From the NCBI RefSeq assembly GCF_016908465.1, contig NZ_JAFBDY010000004.1, positions 62,001 through 126,000 of the forward strand: DNA of 64,000 nucleotides. The letters are read 5' to 3'. Source of the DNA: Lysinibacillus composti. GTDB taxonomy: Bacteria > Bacillota > Bacilli > Bacillales_A > Planococcaceae. The notes below the pieces were generated by a model. The model had not been told where the DNA came from. It did no database searches and was given only the letters and a program-made list of their open reading frames with translations. Of the stretch, positions 27,071 through 34,622 are shown piece by piece; positions within the stretch are counted from its first letter, which is position 1; each line of letters opens with the position of its first letter. Made by a program: the position numbers and the translations under genes.

Positions 27071-27166
27071 CAGTTAGTAAGGCGACTTATTGAGAAAGTA
27101 ACGATATATGAAGATAAGCTCACCGTTGAATTCAAGTCTGGGATTGAGATTGACGAAGAGATATAG
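27071..27166 (+). pseudogene. Severed C-terminal tail of recombinase 2
   Basis: Thirty-one sense codons in the same frame as the preceding recombinase, after its TAA and up to TAG. The reading QLVRRLIEKVTIYEDKLTVE, then a short FKSGIEIDEEI-type end, matches the C-terminal strand of large serine recombinases. There is no start codon or SD, so it is probably untranslated unless the stop is read through. Confidence 0.8.
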
Positions 27167-27225
27167 AATATTAACCGCCAATTAGGGGCTAGCACCCTTT
27201 GGCGGTTAATATTGGATTTTTTTAA
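27167..27225 (+). terminator. Strong hairpin terminator after recombinase cluster
   Basis: AATATTAACCGCCAA (27167-27181) is exactly complementary to TTGGCGGTTAATATT (27199-27213), a perfect 15-base stem, followed by GGA and a run of seven T. It separates recombinase transcription from the resistance genes and marks the edge of the phage-like gene block. Confidence 0.85.
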
Positions 27226-27233
27226 TTTTAAAG

Positions 27234-27262
27234 TTGCTTAAAACGACTTGTTGTGTTAAAAT
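27234..27262 (+). promoter_or_regulatory. Probable sigma-A promoter of the mef/msr(D) operon
   Basis: TTGCTT (27234-27239) and TAAAAT (27257-27262) are separated by exactly 17 bases. The site lies 40 bases before the leader peptide start, right where the macrolide-inducible promoter of mef/mel modules is expected. Confidence 0.7.
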
Positions 27263-27302
27263 ATACGCTGATACAAATAAGAATTTAGGAGGAACCGAAA
27301 CT

Positions 27303-27329
27303 ATGACAGCCTCAATGCGTTTAAGATAA
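27303..27329 (+). CDS. Macrolide-sensing leader peptide of mef, MTASMRLR
   Basis: An 8-codon reading frame, MTASMRLR then TAA, with AGGAGG at 27287-27292. This is the leader peptide described for mef(E)/mel attenuation in streptococci, where macrolide-bound ribosomes stall at the MRLR part, altering the fold of the mRNA and preventing early termination. Here it is followed directly by an attenuator hairpin, so the same induction mechanism is expected. Confidence 0.88.
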   Translation: MTASMRLR

Positions 27330-27339
27330 GCTGGCAATA

Positions 27340-27377
27340 AAAAAAGCAGAATCTATCCCCGATGATAGGCTTTTTTG
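27340..27377 (+). terminator. Transcription attenuator between leader and mef
   Basis: AAAAAAGC (27340-27347) pairs with GCTTTTTT (27369-27376), with an inner CTATC/GATAG stem, giving a hairpin that ends in a T run. It lies 10 bases after the leader stop. It should stop transcription unless the leader ribosome stalls. Confidence 0.8.
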
Positions 27378-27490
27378 TTGTGCTTATTTATACGATATTG
27401 AGCATTCATTAGTTACGGTGAGGATATAGGTCATTTAACTATACCTTTATTTAACTATGTCTTTATTATGAATGTTTCCATATTGTATGT

Positions 27491-27534
27491 ATGCAGACCA
27501 AAAGCCACATTGTGGATTTAGGCCTGCATTTTTT
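27491..27534 (+). terminator. Second hairpin with T run in the mef 5' region
   Basis: ATGCAG (27491-27496) pairs with CTGCAT (27524-27529), with CCACA/TGTGG inside, followed by TTTTTT. It may be a second attenuation step or a pause site in the roughly 270-base untranslated region before mef. Confidence 0.6.
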
Positions 27535-27596
27535 ATTGCCTAGAATGCTATTCAAAATAGAAATTCAAGCAAAATAATATGCAGGAGATAATATAA

Positions 27597-28823
27597 ATGG
27601 AAAAATACAACAATTGGAAACTTAAGTTTTATACAATATGGGCAGGGCAGGCAGTATCATTAATCACTAGTGCCATCCTGCAAATGGCGATTATTTTTTA
27701 CCTTACAGAAAAAACAGGATCTGCGATGGTCTTGTCTATGGCTTCACTTGTAGGTTTTTTACCCTATGCGGTCTTTGGACCAGCCATTGGTGTATTAGTG
27801 GATCGTCATGATAGGAAGAAGATAATGATTGGTGCTGATTTAATTATCGCAGCAGCTGGGGCCGTGCTAGCTATTGTTGCATTGTATATGGAGTTACCTA
27901 TCTGGATGGTTATGGTAGTATTGTTTATCCGTAGCATTGGAACAGCTTTTCATACCCCGGCTCTCAATGCGGTTACTCCACTTTTAGTACCAGAAGAACA
28001 GCTTACGAAATGTGCAGGCTATAGTCAGTCTTTGCAGTCTATAAGCTATATTGTTAGTCCGGCGGTTGCAGCATTGTTATATTCTGTTTGGGAATTAAAT
28101 GCTATTATTGCCATCGATGTATTGGGTGCTGTGATTGCGTCTATTACGGTAGCAATTGTACGTATTCCTAAGCTTGGCGATCAAGTGCAAAGTTTAAAAC
28201 CAAATTTCATAAAAGAAATGAAAGATGGAATTGTCGTACTGAAACAAAACAAAGGATTATTTGCCTTATTACTTTTAGGCACACTATATACATTTGTTTA
28301 TATGCCAATTAATGCACTATACCCTTTATTCAGTATGGAATATTTTAATGGGACACCGATGCATATTTCTATCACCGAAATTGCGTTTGCCTCTGGTATG
28401 CTGGCAGGAGGCTTGATATTAGGAAGATTGGGAAGTTACGAAAAGCGTGTACTATTAATAACGGGTTCATTTTTTATGATGGGAGCTAGTTTAGCCATTG
28501 CAGGATTACTTCCTTCAAATGGATTTGTAATGTTTGTAGTCTGCTGTGCAATAATGGGGCTTTCGGTGCCATTTTATAGCGGTGTGCAAACAGCTCTTTT
28601 TCAGGAGAAAATTAAGCCTGAATATTTAGGACGTATATTTTCTTTGACCGGAAGTATTATGTCATTCGCTATGCCGCTTGGCTTAATCCTTTCTGGGTTT
28701 TTTGCTGATAGAATCGGTGTAAATCATTGGTTTTTACTATCAGGTATTTTAATTATTGGCGTTGCTATCGTTTGCCCGATGATGACCGAGATTAGAAAAT
28801 TAGATTTAAAACAAAATTCATAG
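27597..28823 (+). CDS. mef(A): Macrolide efflux MFS transporter, Mef(A)/Mef(E) family
   Basis: A 408-residue major facilitator with 12 predicted membrane segments that exports 14- and 15-membered macrolides by proton antiport. The sequence follows Mef(A) closely from MEKYNNWKLKFYTIWAGQAV through LTEKTGSAMVLSMASLVGFL to the C-terminal FFADRIGVNHWFLLSG; the MFS loop is VDRHDRKKIMIGADLI. It differs at scattered residues from the streptococcal protein as I recall it, so it is a diverged allele; percent identity needs an alignment. GCAGGAGA is the SD. It shares its transcript with msr(D), and its expression is likely set by the leader peptide and attenuators upstream. Confidence 0.93.
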   Translation: MEKYNNWKLKFYTIWAGQAVSLITSAILQMAIIFYLTEKTGSAMVLSMASLVGFLPYAVFGPAIGVLVDRHDRKKIMIGADLIIAAAGAVLAIVALYMELPIWMVMVVLFIRSIGTAFHTPALNAVTPLLVPEEQLTKCAGYSQSLQSISYIVSPAVAALLYSVWELNAIIAIDVLGAVIASITVAIVRIPKLGDQVQSLKPNFIKEMKDGIVVLKQNKGLFALLLLGTLYTFVYMPINALYPLFSMEYFNGTPMHISITEIAFASGMLAGGLILGRLGSYEKRVLLITGSFFMMGASLAIAGLLPSNGFVMFVVCCAIMGLSVPFYSGVQTALFQEKIKPEYLGRIFSLTGSIMSFAMPLGLILSGFFADRIGVNHWFLLSGILIIGVAIVCPMMTEIRKLDLKQNS

Positions 28824-28836
28824 GAGGGACATATTT

Positions 28837-28857
28837 ATGTATTTAATTTTCATGTAA
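28837..28857 (+). CDS. Leader peptide MYLIFM controlling msr(D)
   Basis: Six codons, MYLIFM then TAA, with TAGGAGGGA overlapping the mef stop. The peptide is identical to the published MsrDL leader, at which erythromycin-bound ribosomes stall to release an attenuator ahead of msr(D). The matching hairpin is present downstream. Confidence 0.88.
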   Translation: MYLIFM

Positions 28858-28863
28858 TTCTTC

Positions 28864-28897
28864 CTGCTTAAATCGTAGGGTTTTCCCTGCGTACAAG
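28864..28897 (+). terminator. msr(D) attenuator hairpin
   Basis: CGTAGGG (28874-28880) pairs with CCCTGCG (28885-28891) around a TTTT loop, extended by GCTT/AAGC. It lies between the MYLIFM leader and msr(D), where transcription is known to be attenuated in the streptococcal operon. Confidence 0.6.
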
Positions 28898-28936
28898 CAA
28901 ATGAAAACATGCGATTATAGACAGGAGGAAAATGTT

Positions 28937-30400
28937 ATGGAATTGATATTAAAAGCAAAAGACATTCGTGTGGAATTTAAAGGACGCGATGTTTTAGATA
29001 TAGACGATTTAGAAGTATATGATTATGACCGTATTGGTTTAGTAGGAGCAAATGGTGCAGGAAAAAGCACTTTATTTAAGGTGATTTTAGGAGAATTAAC
29101 TCCTCCAGGATGTAAAATGAATCGTCTAGGTGAACTTGCCTATATCCCTCAGTTGGACAAGGTAACCTTGCAAGAGGAAAAAGATTTTGGACTTGTAGGC
29201 AAGCTTGGTGTTAATCAATTAGATATTCAGACCATGAGCGGCGGTGAAGAAACAAGGCTTAAAATAGCACAAGCTTTATCGGCACAGGTTCATGGTATTT
29301 TAGCGGATGAACCTACCAGTCATTTAGACCGTGAAGGAATTGATTTTCTAATCGGACAGCTAAAATATTTTATAGGTGCACTGTTAGTTATTAGCCATGA
29401 CCGCTATTTTCTTGATGAGGTAGTAGATAAAATATGGGAACTGAAAGATGGCAAAATCACTGAGTATTGGGGAAACTATTCTGATTATCTTCGCCAAAAA
29501 GAGGAAGAACGCAAGAGCCAGTCTGCAGAATACGAACAATTTATTGCGGAACGTGCCCGATTGGAAAGGGCTGCGGAGGAAAAGCGAAAGCAGGCCCGTA
29601 AAATAGAAAAAAAGGCAAAAGGTGCTTCAAAGAAAAAAAGTACTGAAGGCGGAGGGCGTTTAGCTCATCAAAAATCAATGGGAAGTAAGGAAAAAAAGAT
29701 GCATAATGCCGCTAAGTCCCTAGAACATAGGATTGCGGCCTTAGGAAAAGTAGAAGCCCCAGAAGACATTCGTAGGATTCGTTTCAGGCAAAGTAAAGCA
29801 TTGGAGCTCCACAATCCATATCCTATTGCTGGTACGGAAATTAATAAAATATTTGGAGATAAGGTATTGTTTGAAAATGTATCTTTTCAAATTCCGCTTG
29901 GAGCAAAAGTGGCATTAACTGGTAGTAATGGAACCGGAAAAACAACTTTAATCCAAATGATCTTAAACCATGAAGATGGAATTTCTATTTCACCTAAGGC
30001 AAAAATAGGTTACTTTGCACAAAATGGTTACAAGTACAACAGTAATCAGAATGTCCTAGAGTTTATGCAGGAGGATTGTGATTACAATGTATCGGAAATT
30101 CGTTCAGTGCTAGCATCCATGGGGGTGAAACAGAATGATATTGGAAAAAGCTTATCTGTTTTAAGCGGCGGAGAAATTATTAAATTATTGCTAGCTAAAA
30201 TGCTTATGGGTAGATATAACATCTTACTAATGGATGAACCGAGCAACTTCCTTGACATACCAAGCTTAGAGGCTTTGGAAATACTAATGAAGGAGTATGC
30301 CGGAACTATAGTATTTATCACCCATGACAATCGGCTACTTGATAATGTGGCTAATGTGATTTATGAAATCAAAGATAAGAAATTAAACTTAGTCCGATAA
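28937..30400 (+). CDS. msr(D): ABC-F ribosomal protection protein Msr(D)
   Basis: A 487-residue ABC-F protein without membrane domains, which removes macrolides and ketolides from the ribosome. Two ATP cassettes show Walker A in [12 protein letters not shown] and [11 protein letters not shown], signatures [12 protein letters not shown] and [13 protein letters not shown], and Walker B with catalytic Glu in [11 protein letters not shown] and [11 protein letters not shown]. The linker between them is charged and helical ([20 protein letters not shown]). ATG 28937 after ACAGGAGGAA gives the family's 487 residues; an upstream ATG at 28901 would add 12 and overlap regulatory RNA. It is the second gene of the mef-msr(D) operon, which acts jointly. 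Confidence 0.95.
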   Translation: MELILKAKDIRVEFKGRDVLDIDDLEVYDYDRIGLVGANGAGKSTLFKVILGELTPPGCKMNRLGELAYIPQLDKVTLQEEKDFGLVGKLGVNQLDIQTMSGGEETRLKIAQALSAQVHGILADEPTSHLDREGIDFLIGQLKYFIGALLVISHDRYFLDEVVDKIWELKDGKITEYWGNYSDYLRQKEEERKSQSAEYEQFIAERARLERAAEEKRKQARKIEKKAKGASKKKSTEGGGRLAHQKSMGSKEKKMHNAAKSLEHRIAALGKVEAPEDIRRIRFRQSKALELHNPYPIAGTEINKIFGDKVLFENVSFQIPLGAKVALTGSNGTGKTTLIQMILNHEDGISISPKAKIGYFAQNGYKYNSNQNVLEFMQEDCDYNVSEIRSVLASMGVKQNDIGKSLSVLSGGEIIKLLLAKMLMGRYNILLMDEPSNFLDIPSLEALEILMKEYAGTIVFITHDNRLLDNVANVIYEIKDKKLNLVR

Positions 30401-30504
30401 TTATTTTACTTTTCTTATTTGACAGATCGTAAGTAGGGCAGTGAAAAAGATTATGGATTTTATCTAAGCGCTAAGTAGTTTAGATCACTAATCAGGGAAA
30501 ATAA

Positions 30505-30530
30505 GGCCTTCAAGATGAATTCTGAAGGCC
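30505..30530 (+). terminator. Hairpin after msr(D)
   Basis: GGCCTTCA (30505-30512) pairs perfectly with TGAAGGCC (30523-30530), followed by CCCCTTT. It probably ends the mef-msr(D) transcript. The CCTTTC just after it could alternatively pair with the SD of the nucleotidyltransferase gene about 85 bases downstream. Confidence 0.6.
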
Positions 30531-30569
30531 CCCCTTTCCATATAAATATACGTAAAGCTTAAGGAACAT

Positions 30570-30611
30570 ATGGCAAAAAAGGTGTTTCTCAACATGAGAT
30601 ATAGCTTTTGA
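30570..30611 (+). CDS. Candidate regulatory leader peptide MAKKVFLNMRYSF
   Basis: A 13-codon frame with AAGGA four to five bases upstream, ending in TGA 21 bases before the nucleotidyltransferase ATG. It contains VFLNMRY, which resembles parts of macrolide-responsive leaders (MRLR here; VFQMRNVDK in ErmBL). Position between an upstream terminator and a resistance operon is what a leader needs. No strong attenuator is visible after it, so any control may be translational. Unproven. Confidence 0.4.
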   Translation: MAKKVFLNMRYSF

Positions 30612-30632
30612 TATTGAAAGGAGTGATTCAGT

Positions 30633-31472
30633 ATGATAGATAATATTATTCAATCAGTGACAGAAAAATTATCCTCTTTGCCTTATATAGAAGGCATCGT
30701 ATTAGGGGGTTCTCGTGCAAGAGGCACCCATACAGAGGATTCTGATATAGATTTCGGAATCTATTACAATTCAGAGTTATTTGACATTACAGTAATTAAT
30801 CAACTTGCTACAGAGTTGGATGATGAGAATAGAAGCAACCTTATTGTACCTCCCGGAGCATGGGGTGATTGGATTAATGGCGGCGGATGGTTAGTCATAA
30901 ACGGATATCATGTGGACTTAATTTTACGTGATATTAAACGGGTGGTACAAATAATCAAAGATACGGAGCAAGGAATTGCTACTGCTAATTATCAGACGGG
31001 GCATCCCCATGGATATATAAGTGCTATGTATCGAGGAGAATTAGCGATTAGCAAAATACTATATGCTAATGATGAAAACTTTTATGAGTTTAAAAAGCAA
31101 GCAGAACGTTATCCAACCGCTTTGCAGAAAGGATTAACTGAATTTTTTATGTTTGAGGCAGGTTTCTCTTTAATGTTTGCTGAGAACAATATAGATAAAG
31201 ACGATGTATCCTATGTTTGCGGGCATTGCTTTCGAAGCATATCTTCCCTTAATCAAGTCTTATTTGCAGTAAATAAAGAATACTGTATAAATGAAAAAAA
31301 GGCTGTTAAGATGATCGAGGATTTTAAGATCAAGCCAAGCGATTACAAGGAAAGGGTCGATAAGGTTATTTCCTTAATATCAACTAATGTAGATTGTACA
31401 AGAAAAGGAATAGAGATTCTTCAAAGACTAGTAAATGAGGTTGAATACCTGAAAGGAGCCCATATTCAATGA
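30633..31472 (+). CDS. Nucleotidyltransferase-domain protein (possible antibiotic nucleotidyltransferase)
   Basis: A 279-residue protein with the pol-beta nucleotidyltransferase signature GGSRARGTHTEDSDIDFGIY near residue 25; the two Asp of DSDID bind metal, and a third acidic site is likely in YHVDLILRD. A helical C-terminal half follows (HPHGYISAMYRGELAISKIL). Proteins of this fold include aminoglycoside and lincosamide nucleotidyltransferases, but I cannot assign a substrate. The stop overlaps the start of the Vat-type gene by 4 bases (ATGA), so both are made together. SD GAAAGGAGTGA. Its context between msr(D) and vat suggests a resistance role. Confidence 0.8.
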   Translation: MIDNIIQSVTEKLSSLPYIEGIVLGGSRARGTHTEDSDIDFGIYYNSELFDITVINQLATELDDENRSNLIVPPGAWGDWINGGGWLVINGYHVDLILRDIKRVVQIIKDTEQGIATANYQTGHPHGYISAMYRGELAISKILYANDENFYEFKKQAERYPTALQKGLTEFFMFEAGFSLMFAENNIDKDDVSYVCGHCFRSISSLNQVLFAVNKEYCINEKKAVKMIEDFKIKPSDYKERVDKVISLISTNVDCTRKGIEILQRLVNEVEYLKGAHIQ

Positions 31473-32110
31473 CGGGGCCAGATAAGAAAAAGCTTTATCC
31501 GAATGAAAATATAAAGACGGTTTGCTATATAAGTAATCTACCTAAAAGACCAAATGTTGAGATTGGTGAATACACTTATTACAGCGACAATAATAAATCT
31601 CCTGAGAAATTTTATGATAATATAGAGCACCACTACGAATTTCTTGGAGATAAACTCATTATAGGCAAGTTCTGTGCAATTGCAGCGGGTGTTAAGTTTA
31701 TCATGAATGGTGCAAATCATAGAATGGATGGAATTACAACCTATCCCTTTAATATCTTTGGCTGTGGATGGGAAAAAGTGACTCCTACAATAGAACAACT
31801 TCCTTTTAAGGGTGACACAGTGATTGGCAATGATGTGTGGATAGGTCAAAATGTAACCATAATGCCAGGTGTTAAAATTGGAGATGGTGCGATTATTGCT
31901 GCTAACTCAACAGTAGTAAAAAGTGTTGAACCCTATTCAATATATGGTGGGAATCCAGCTAAGTTTATCAAAAAACGCTTTAGTGACGAAAAGATTGAAT
32001 TCTTGCTAAAGCTTCAATGGTGGAATTGGAGCGAAGAGGAAATATTTAATAATCTTGAAATGTTAACATCCGAAGCAGGGTTAGAGCAATTAATGAATAA
32101 ACAAATGTAA
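31469..32110 (+). CDS. vat: Vat-family streptogramin A O-acetyltransferase
   Basis: A 213-residue left-handed beta-helix xenobiotic acetyltransferase. Hallmarks: GEYTYYSD, LGDKLIIGKFCAIAAGVKFI, the catalytic His loop MNGANHRMDGITTYPF, GNDVWIGQNVTIMPGVKIG and the closing PYSIYGGNPAKFIKKRF with LQWWNW. These match Vat(A)-type enzymes, which acetylate streptogramin A drugs (and possibly pleuromutilins) using acetyl-CoA. The known members are close but the exact type cannot be named without a search. Coupled by ATGA overlap to the nucleotidyltransferase gene, with AAAGGAG inside that gene as SD. Confidence 0.88.
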   Translation: MTGPDKKKLYPNENIKTVCYISNLPKRPNVEIGEYTYYSDNNKSPEKFYDNIEHHYEFLGDKLIIGKFCAIAAGVKFIMNGANHRMDGITTYPFNIFGCGWEKVTPTIEQLPFKGDTVIGNDVWIGQNVTIMPGVKIGDGAIIAANSTVVKSVEPYSIYGGNPAKFIKKRFSDEKIEFLLKLQWWNWSEEEIFNNLEMLTSEAGLEQLMNKQM

Positions 32111-32214
32111 ACTAAAGGGTTTCCCGAATAAGGTGAGTCGACTACATTGTGCACAGATTGTCGGATGGGTAAATGCATCCTCTGATAATATTGATGATGA
32201 AAGGAGGTTGTTTG

Positions 32215-33093
32215 ATGGATTCTTTAAGAAGTATGAATAATGCATTGGCATATATTGAAGAGCACTTAACAGAGGAAATTGATTATAGTGAAGTATCTAA
32301 AATCGCTTATTGTTCAGAGTATCATTTCAAGCGGATGTTTTCTTTTTTAGCAGGCATAAGTTTATCAGAATATATTCGGAGAAGAAGACTGACGTTGGCT
32401 GCACTTGATCTGAAAGATAGGGATTTGAGAATAATTGATGTAGCCGTCAAATATGGCTATAATTCGGCTGATTCATTTTCCCGTGCTTTTCATTCCCTGC
32501 ATGGCATTCTCCCTTCTGAGGCAAGGAGTGAGAATACACAATTAAAAGCTTATCCTCGAATGACCTTTCAATTATCAATTAAAGGAGGATGCGAAATGAA
32601 CTATCGTATTGTTGAGAAAGGACCTTTTAAGTTAGTAGGATTTAAGAAGAGAGTTCCAATTATTTTTAAAGGTGTCAATCCAGAGATTGCAAAAATGACT
32701 GAACTTTTAACCACGGATGTTATTAAACAATTAAAAGCAATTTCAAATGTAGAACCAACAGGTATTATTAGTGCTTCCACTAATTTCTCGGAAGGAAGAA
32801 TGGAAGAAAGAGGAGAACTAGATCATTACATCGGTGTAGCAACTTCAAGTGATGAAACAGCAGAATTTGATGTATTAAAAATTGATGCTAGTACTTGGGC
32901 TGTATTTGAATCGATTGGACCATTCCCGGAAACACTTCAAAATGTGTGGGGTAGGATATATTCAGAGTGGTTTCCATCATCAGGATACGAGGCGGTTGAA
33001 GGTCCTGAAATTTTATGGAGTGAGAGTCCAGACACTGGGAATCCTAAGTATAGAAGCGAAATTTGGATTCCAGTAAAGAAAAAAGACTATTAA
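32215..33093 (+). CDS. AraC-family regulator with GyrI-like effector domain
   Basis: A 292-residue regulator. Residues 1 to about 105 hold two helix-turn-helix units ([40 protein letters not shown] with [10 protein letters not shown]). The rest is a GyrI/SOUL-like ligand-binding domain ([71 protein letters not shown]). This is the SgrR/Rob/BltR-like layout of multidrug-sensing activators. ATG 32215 is chosen since AAGGAGG ends 7 bases before. It may control a drug efflux or modification gene nearby, but no target site is evident. Confidence 0.88.
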   Translation: MDSLRSMNNALAYIEEHLTEEIDYSEVSKIAYCSEYHFKRMFSFLAGISLSEYIRRRRLTLAALDLKDRDLRIIDVAVKYGYNSADSFSRAFHSLHGILPSEARSENTQLKAYPRMTFQLSIKGGCEMNYRIVEKGPFKLVGFKKRVPIIFKGVNPEIAKMTELLTTDVIKQLKAISNVEPTGIISASTNFSEGRMEERGELDHYIGVATSSDETAEFDVLKIDASTWAVFESIGPFPETLQNVWGRIYSEWFPSSGYEAVEGPEILWSESPDTGNPKYRSEIWIPVKKKDY

Positions 33094-33103
33094 TTACATC
33101 AAT

Positions 33104-33148
33104 GTTTACGAAAAGGGCGCTCCTATTAAGAGTGCCCTTTTCGTAAAC
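33104..33148 (+). terminator. Long perfect-type terminator hairpin after AraC gene
   Basis: GTTTACGAAAAGGGCGCTC (33104-33122) pairs with GAGTGCCCTTTTCGTAAAC (33130-33148), 19 positions with one G-U, loop CTATTAA. It is palindromic enough to act in both directions. Confidence 0.85.
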
Positions 33149-33179
33149 GGTACGATTGGTGAATGTTTGGCGTAGCTAA

Positions 33180-33207
33180 TTTCGGGTTGTGCTAGGCACC
33201 CCCGAAA
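33180..33207. repeat. Hairpin repeat of the GTGC-TAG-GCAC type
   Basis: TTTCGGG...GTGC TAG GCAC...CCCGAAA forms a small palindrome. It resembles short dispersed palindromes with a GGTGCCT-like core that are frequent between genes of Bacillaceae. A related one lies at 36975-37001. Confidence 0.5.
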
Positions 33208-33327
33208 CAATAAAAGCTTAACTTCACTGATAATATACTCTTCCTCACTTTAATTATAACATATACAAAATTGCAAATATAGACTGTTCGTTCTGAATTT
33301 CAACTGCTATACTTCGATAGTATATTA

Positions 33328-33453
33328 GTGAGATTTGTTGGGGGATTTGGGATAGTGATTATTTTGCTCTGCTTCATTAATCGACGAATTGGCAAAAGGC
33401 AAGCCAATGGAGAAGATCTTGAGCAGTTGAAGTTCTGGATATACTCATCATAA
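33328..33453 (+). CDS. Possible 41-residue small membrane peptide
   Basis: GTG start to TAA: a hydrophobic stretch FVGGFGIVIILLCFINRR and then a charged tail GKRQANGEDLEQLKFW. Composition suits a single-pass membrane peptide, but there is no clear SD, so it may be a remnant or not a gene. Confidence 0.3.
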   Translation: MRFVGGFGIVIILLCFINRRIGKRQANGEDLEQLKFWIYSS

Positions 33454-33481
33454 CATTCAATTAATTTGGAGGTAAGATTAG

Positions 33482-34231
33482 ATGAATAAAAAATTTGATC
33501 CAAATAACGTTATTATTAAAATCTGCATGAGTGGGATGGGATTGGAGGACTGTGGAAACAGTGAGGGTGCGATTGCGATGTTTCATAAAGCATGGCACGA
33601 AGCAACGGATGACTATGAAAGATTTATCGCAGCTTATCATTTAGCTCGTATACAAGAAAATATTACAGATAAATTAAAATGGATGGAAACATCCTTACAG
33701 TGTGCACAAAATATAGATGATGATAACGTTAAGAGTGCTTACTCCACGTTGTATATAAACATTGCCAACTGTTATGAGGAGTTGGGTGATTCTGAACAGG
33801 CAACTAGAAATTATGAATTGGCCAAATCATATAATGGTGCACTAACAGATAAAGGCCCATTTTACCATGGGACAAAGGCAGATTTGAAAGTTGGTGATTT
33901 TCTGATAGCGGGTGGAAATTCAAATTACAAACCTGGGCTTAAAATGAACCATATTTATTTCACTGCTAATGTCAATGGGGCAGGTCTTGCAGCAGCATTA
34001 GCAAAAGGAAAAGGAAGAGAACGCGTTTATATAGTAGAACCTACAGGTGAATTTGAAAACGACCCAAATGTTACTGACAAAAAGTTCCCTGGTAACTTAA
34101 CGCGTTCTTATCGCTCACAAGAACCTTTAAAAATTATTGGTGAAGAAACAGAGTGGACGAAACCGACAGCTACTAAGCGACGAGAATGGCATGAAAATTT
34201 AGCTAAAAACAAAGGCGATATTATTAACTAA
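33482..34231 (+). CDS. arr: TPR-like domain fused to rifamycin ADP-ribosyltransferase (Arr)
   Basis: A 249-residue fusion. Residues about 20-118 are helical repeats of tetratricopeptide type (EGAIAMFHKAWHEATDDYER; YINIANCYEELGDSEQATRN). Residues about 125-230 are an Arr domain: FYHGTKADLKVGDFLIAGG, MNHIYFTANVNGAGLAA, VYIVEPTGEFENDPNVTDKK and FPGNLTRSYRSQEPLKIIGE. The residues matching Arr catalytic His, Tyr and Asp are H129, Y159 and D194. Arr transfers ADP-ribose from NAD to rifamycins. Stand-alone Arr is about 140 residues, so the N-terminal part is an addition. SD TTGGAGGTAAG. It stands alone, with remnants downstream. Confidence 0.9.
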   Translation: MNKKFDPNNVIIKICMSGMGLEDCGNSEGAIAMFHKAWHEATDDYERFIAAYHLARIQENITDKLKWMETSLQCAQNIDDDNVKSAYSTLYINIANCYEELGDSEQATRNYELAKSYNGALTDKGPFYHGTKADLKVGDFLIAGGNSNYKPGLKMNHIYFTANVNGAGLAAALAKGKGRERVYIVEPTGEFENDPNVTDKKFPGNLTRSYRSQEPLKIIGEETEWTKPTATKRREWHENLAKNKGDIIN

Positions 34232-34255
34232 ACACATTTAATGGTGTGATAGTTG

Positions 34256-34333
34256 AAGGTCGATATGTTCCCGCCTACCGATAGTGCCAAAAACGTAGTG
34301 GATATGTTTCCGAGAACGGATACGCTCAAATGA
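34256..34333 (+). pseudogene. Remnant resembling C-terminus of a 23S rRNA uracil methyltransferase, duplicated
   Basis: A 25-codon stretch up to TGA contains VDMFPPTD and, 13 codons later, VDMFPRTD. VDMFP followed by T and H/D is the C-terminal hallmark of RlmCD/RumA-type 23S rRNA (uracil-5) methyltransferases. There is no room for the rest of the enzyme, so this can only be a fragment, with its last segment duplicated. Identity is a pattern judgement. Confidence 0.4.
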
Positions 34334-34361
34334 CATTCATTCTGTCCTCTCGAGCCACTGT

Positions 34362-34382
34362 GAAGCGGTTGCATGGTTGGAG
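34362..34382. repeat. Short repeat copy A
   Basis: Contains GCGGTTGCATGGTTGGAG, preceded by GTGAA. It lies about 130 bases after arr. In one frame it reads EAVAWLELL then stop. Copies B (34603-34622) and C (35743-35763) are nearly the same. Confidence 0.6.
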
Positions 34383-34453
34383 TTATTATAAAAGTTAATA
34401 GAGTCCTTTTTATCTGTAATAGATGAGAGAAAGGGAGAGCATTTTGGAAGAAC

Positions 34454-34600
34454 ATGAAATCTTCTTTAAAAGTTATTTTACGAGCACAGTTGCGACATTT
34501 TAAAAAGATTGAAACAGCACTTGTCAATAAAGATTTCGAAACAGCAGAATTATTAATGAAACAATTGATTGAAGACACGCAAAAAGGAATAGAGGATTAA
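34454..34600 (+). CDS. Small basic/acidic helical protein, 48 residues, unknown
   Basis: MKSSLKVILRAQLRHFKKIE, then TALVNKDFETAELLMKQLIE and DTQKGIED. The heptad-like spacing of Leu/Ile suggests a helical hairpin. It looks protein-like and not random, but the SD (GGAAG) is close to the ATG and weak. Not recognised. Repeat copy B begins right after its TAA. Confidence 0.5.
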   Translation: MKSSLKVILRAQLRHFKKIETALVNKDFETAELLMKQLIEDTQKGIED

Positions 34601-34602
34601 TC

Positions 34603-34622
34603 CGCTGTTGCATGGTTGGAAC
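34603..34622. repeat. Short repeat copy B
   Basis: CGCTGTTGCATGGTTGGAAC, directly after the stop of the 48-residue frame. In one frame it reads SAVAWLELV then stop, parallel to copy A. Confidence 0.6.
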
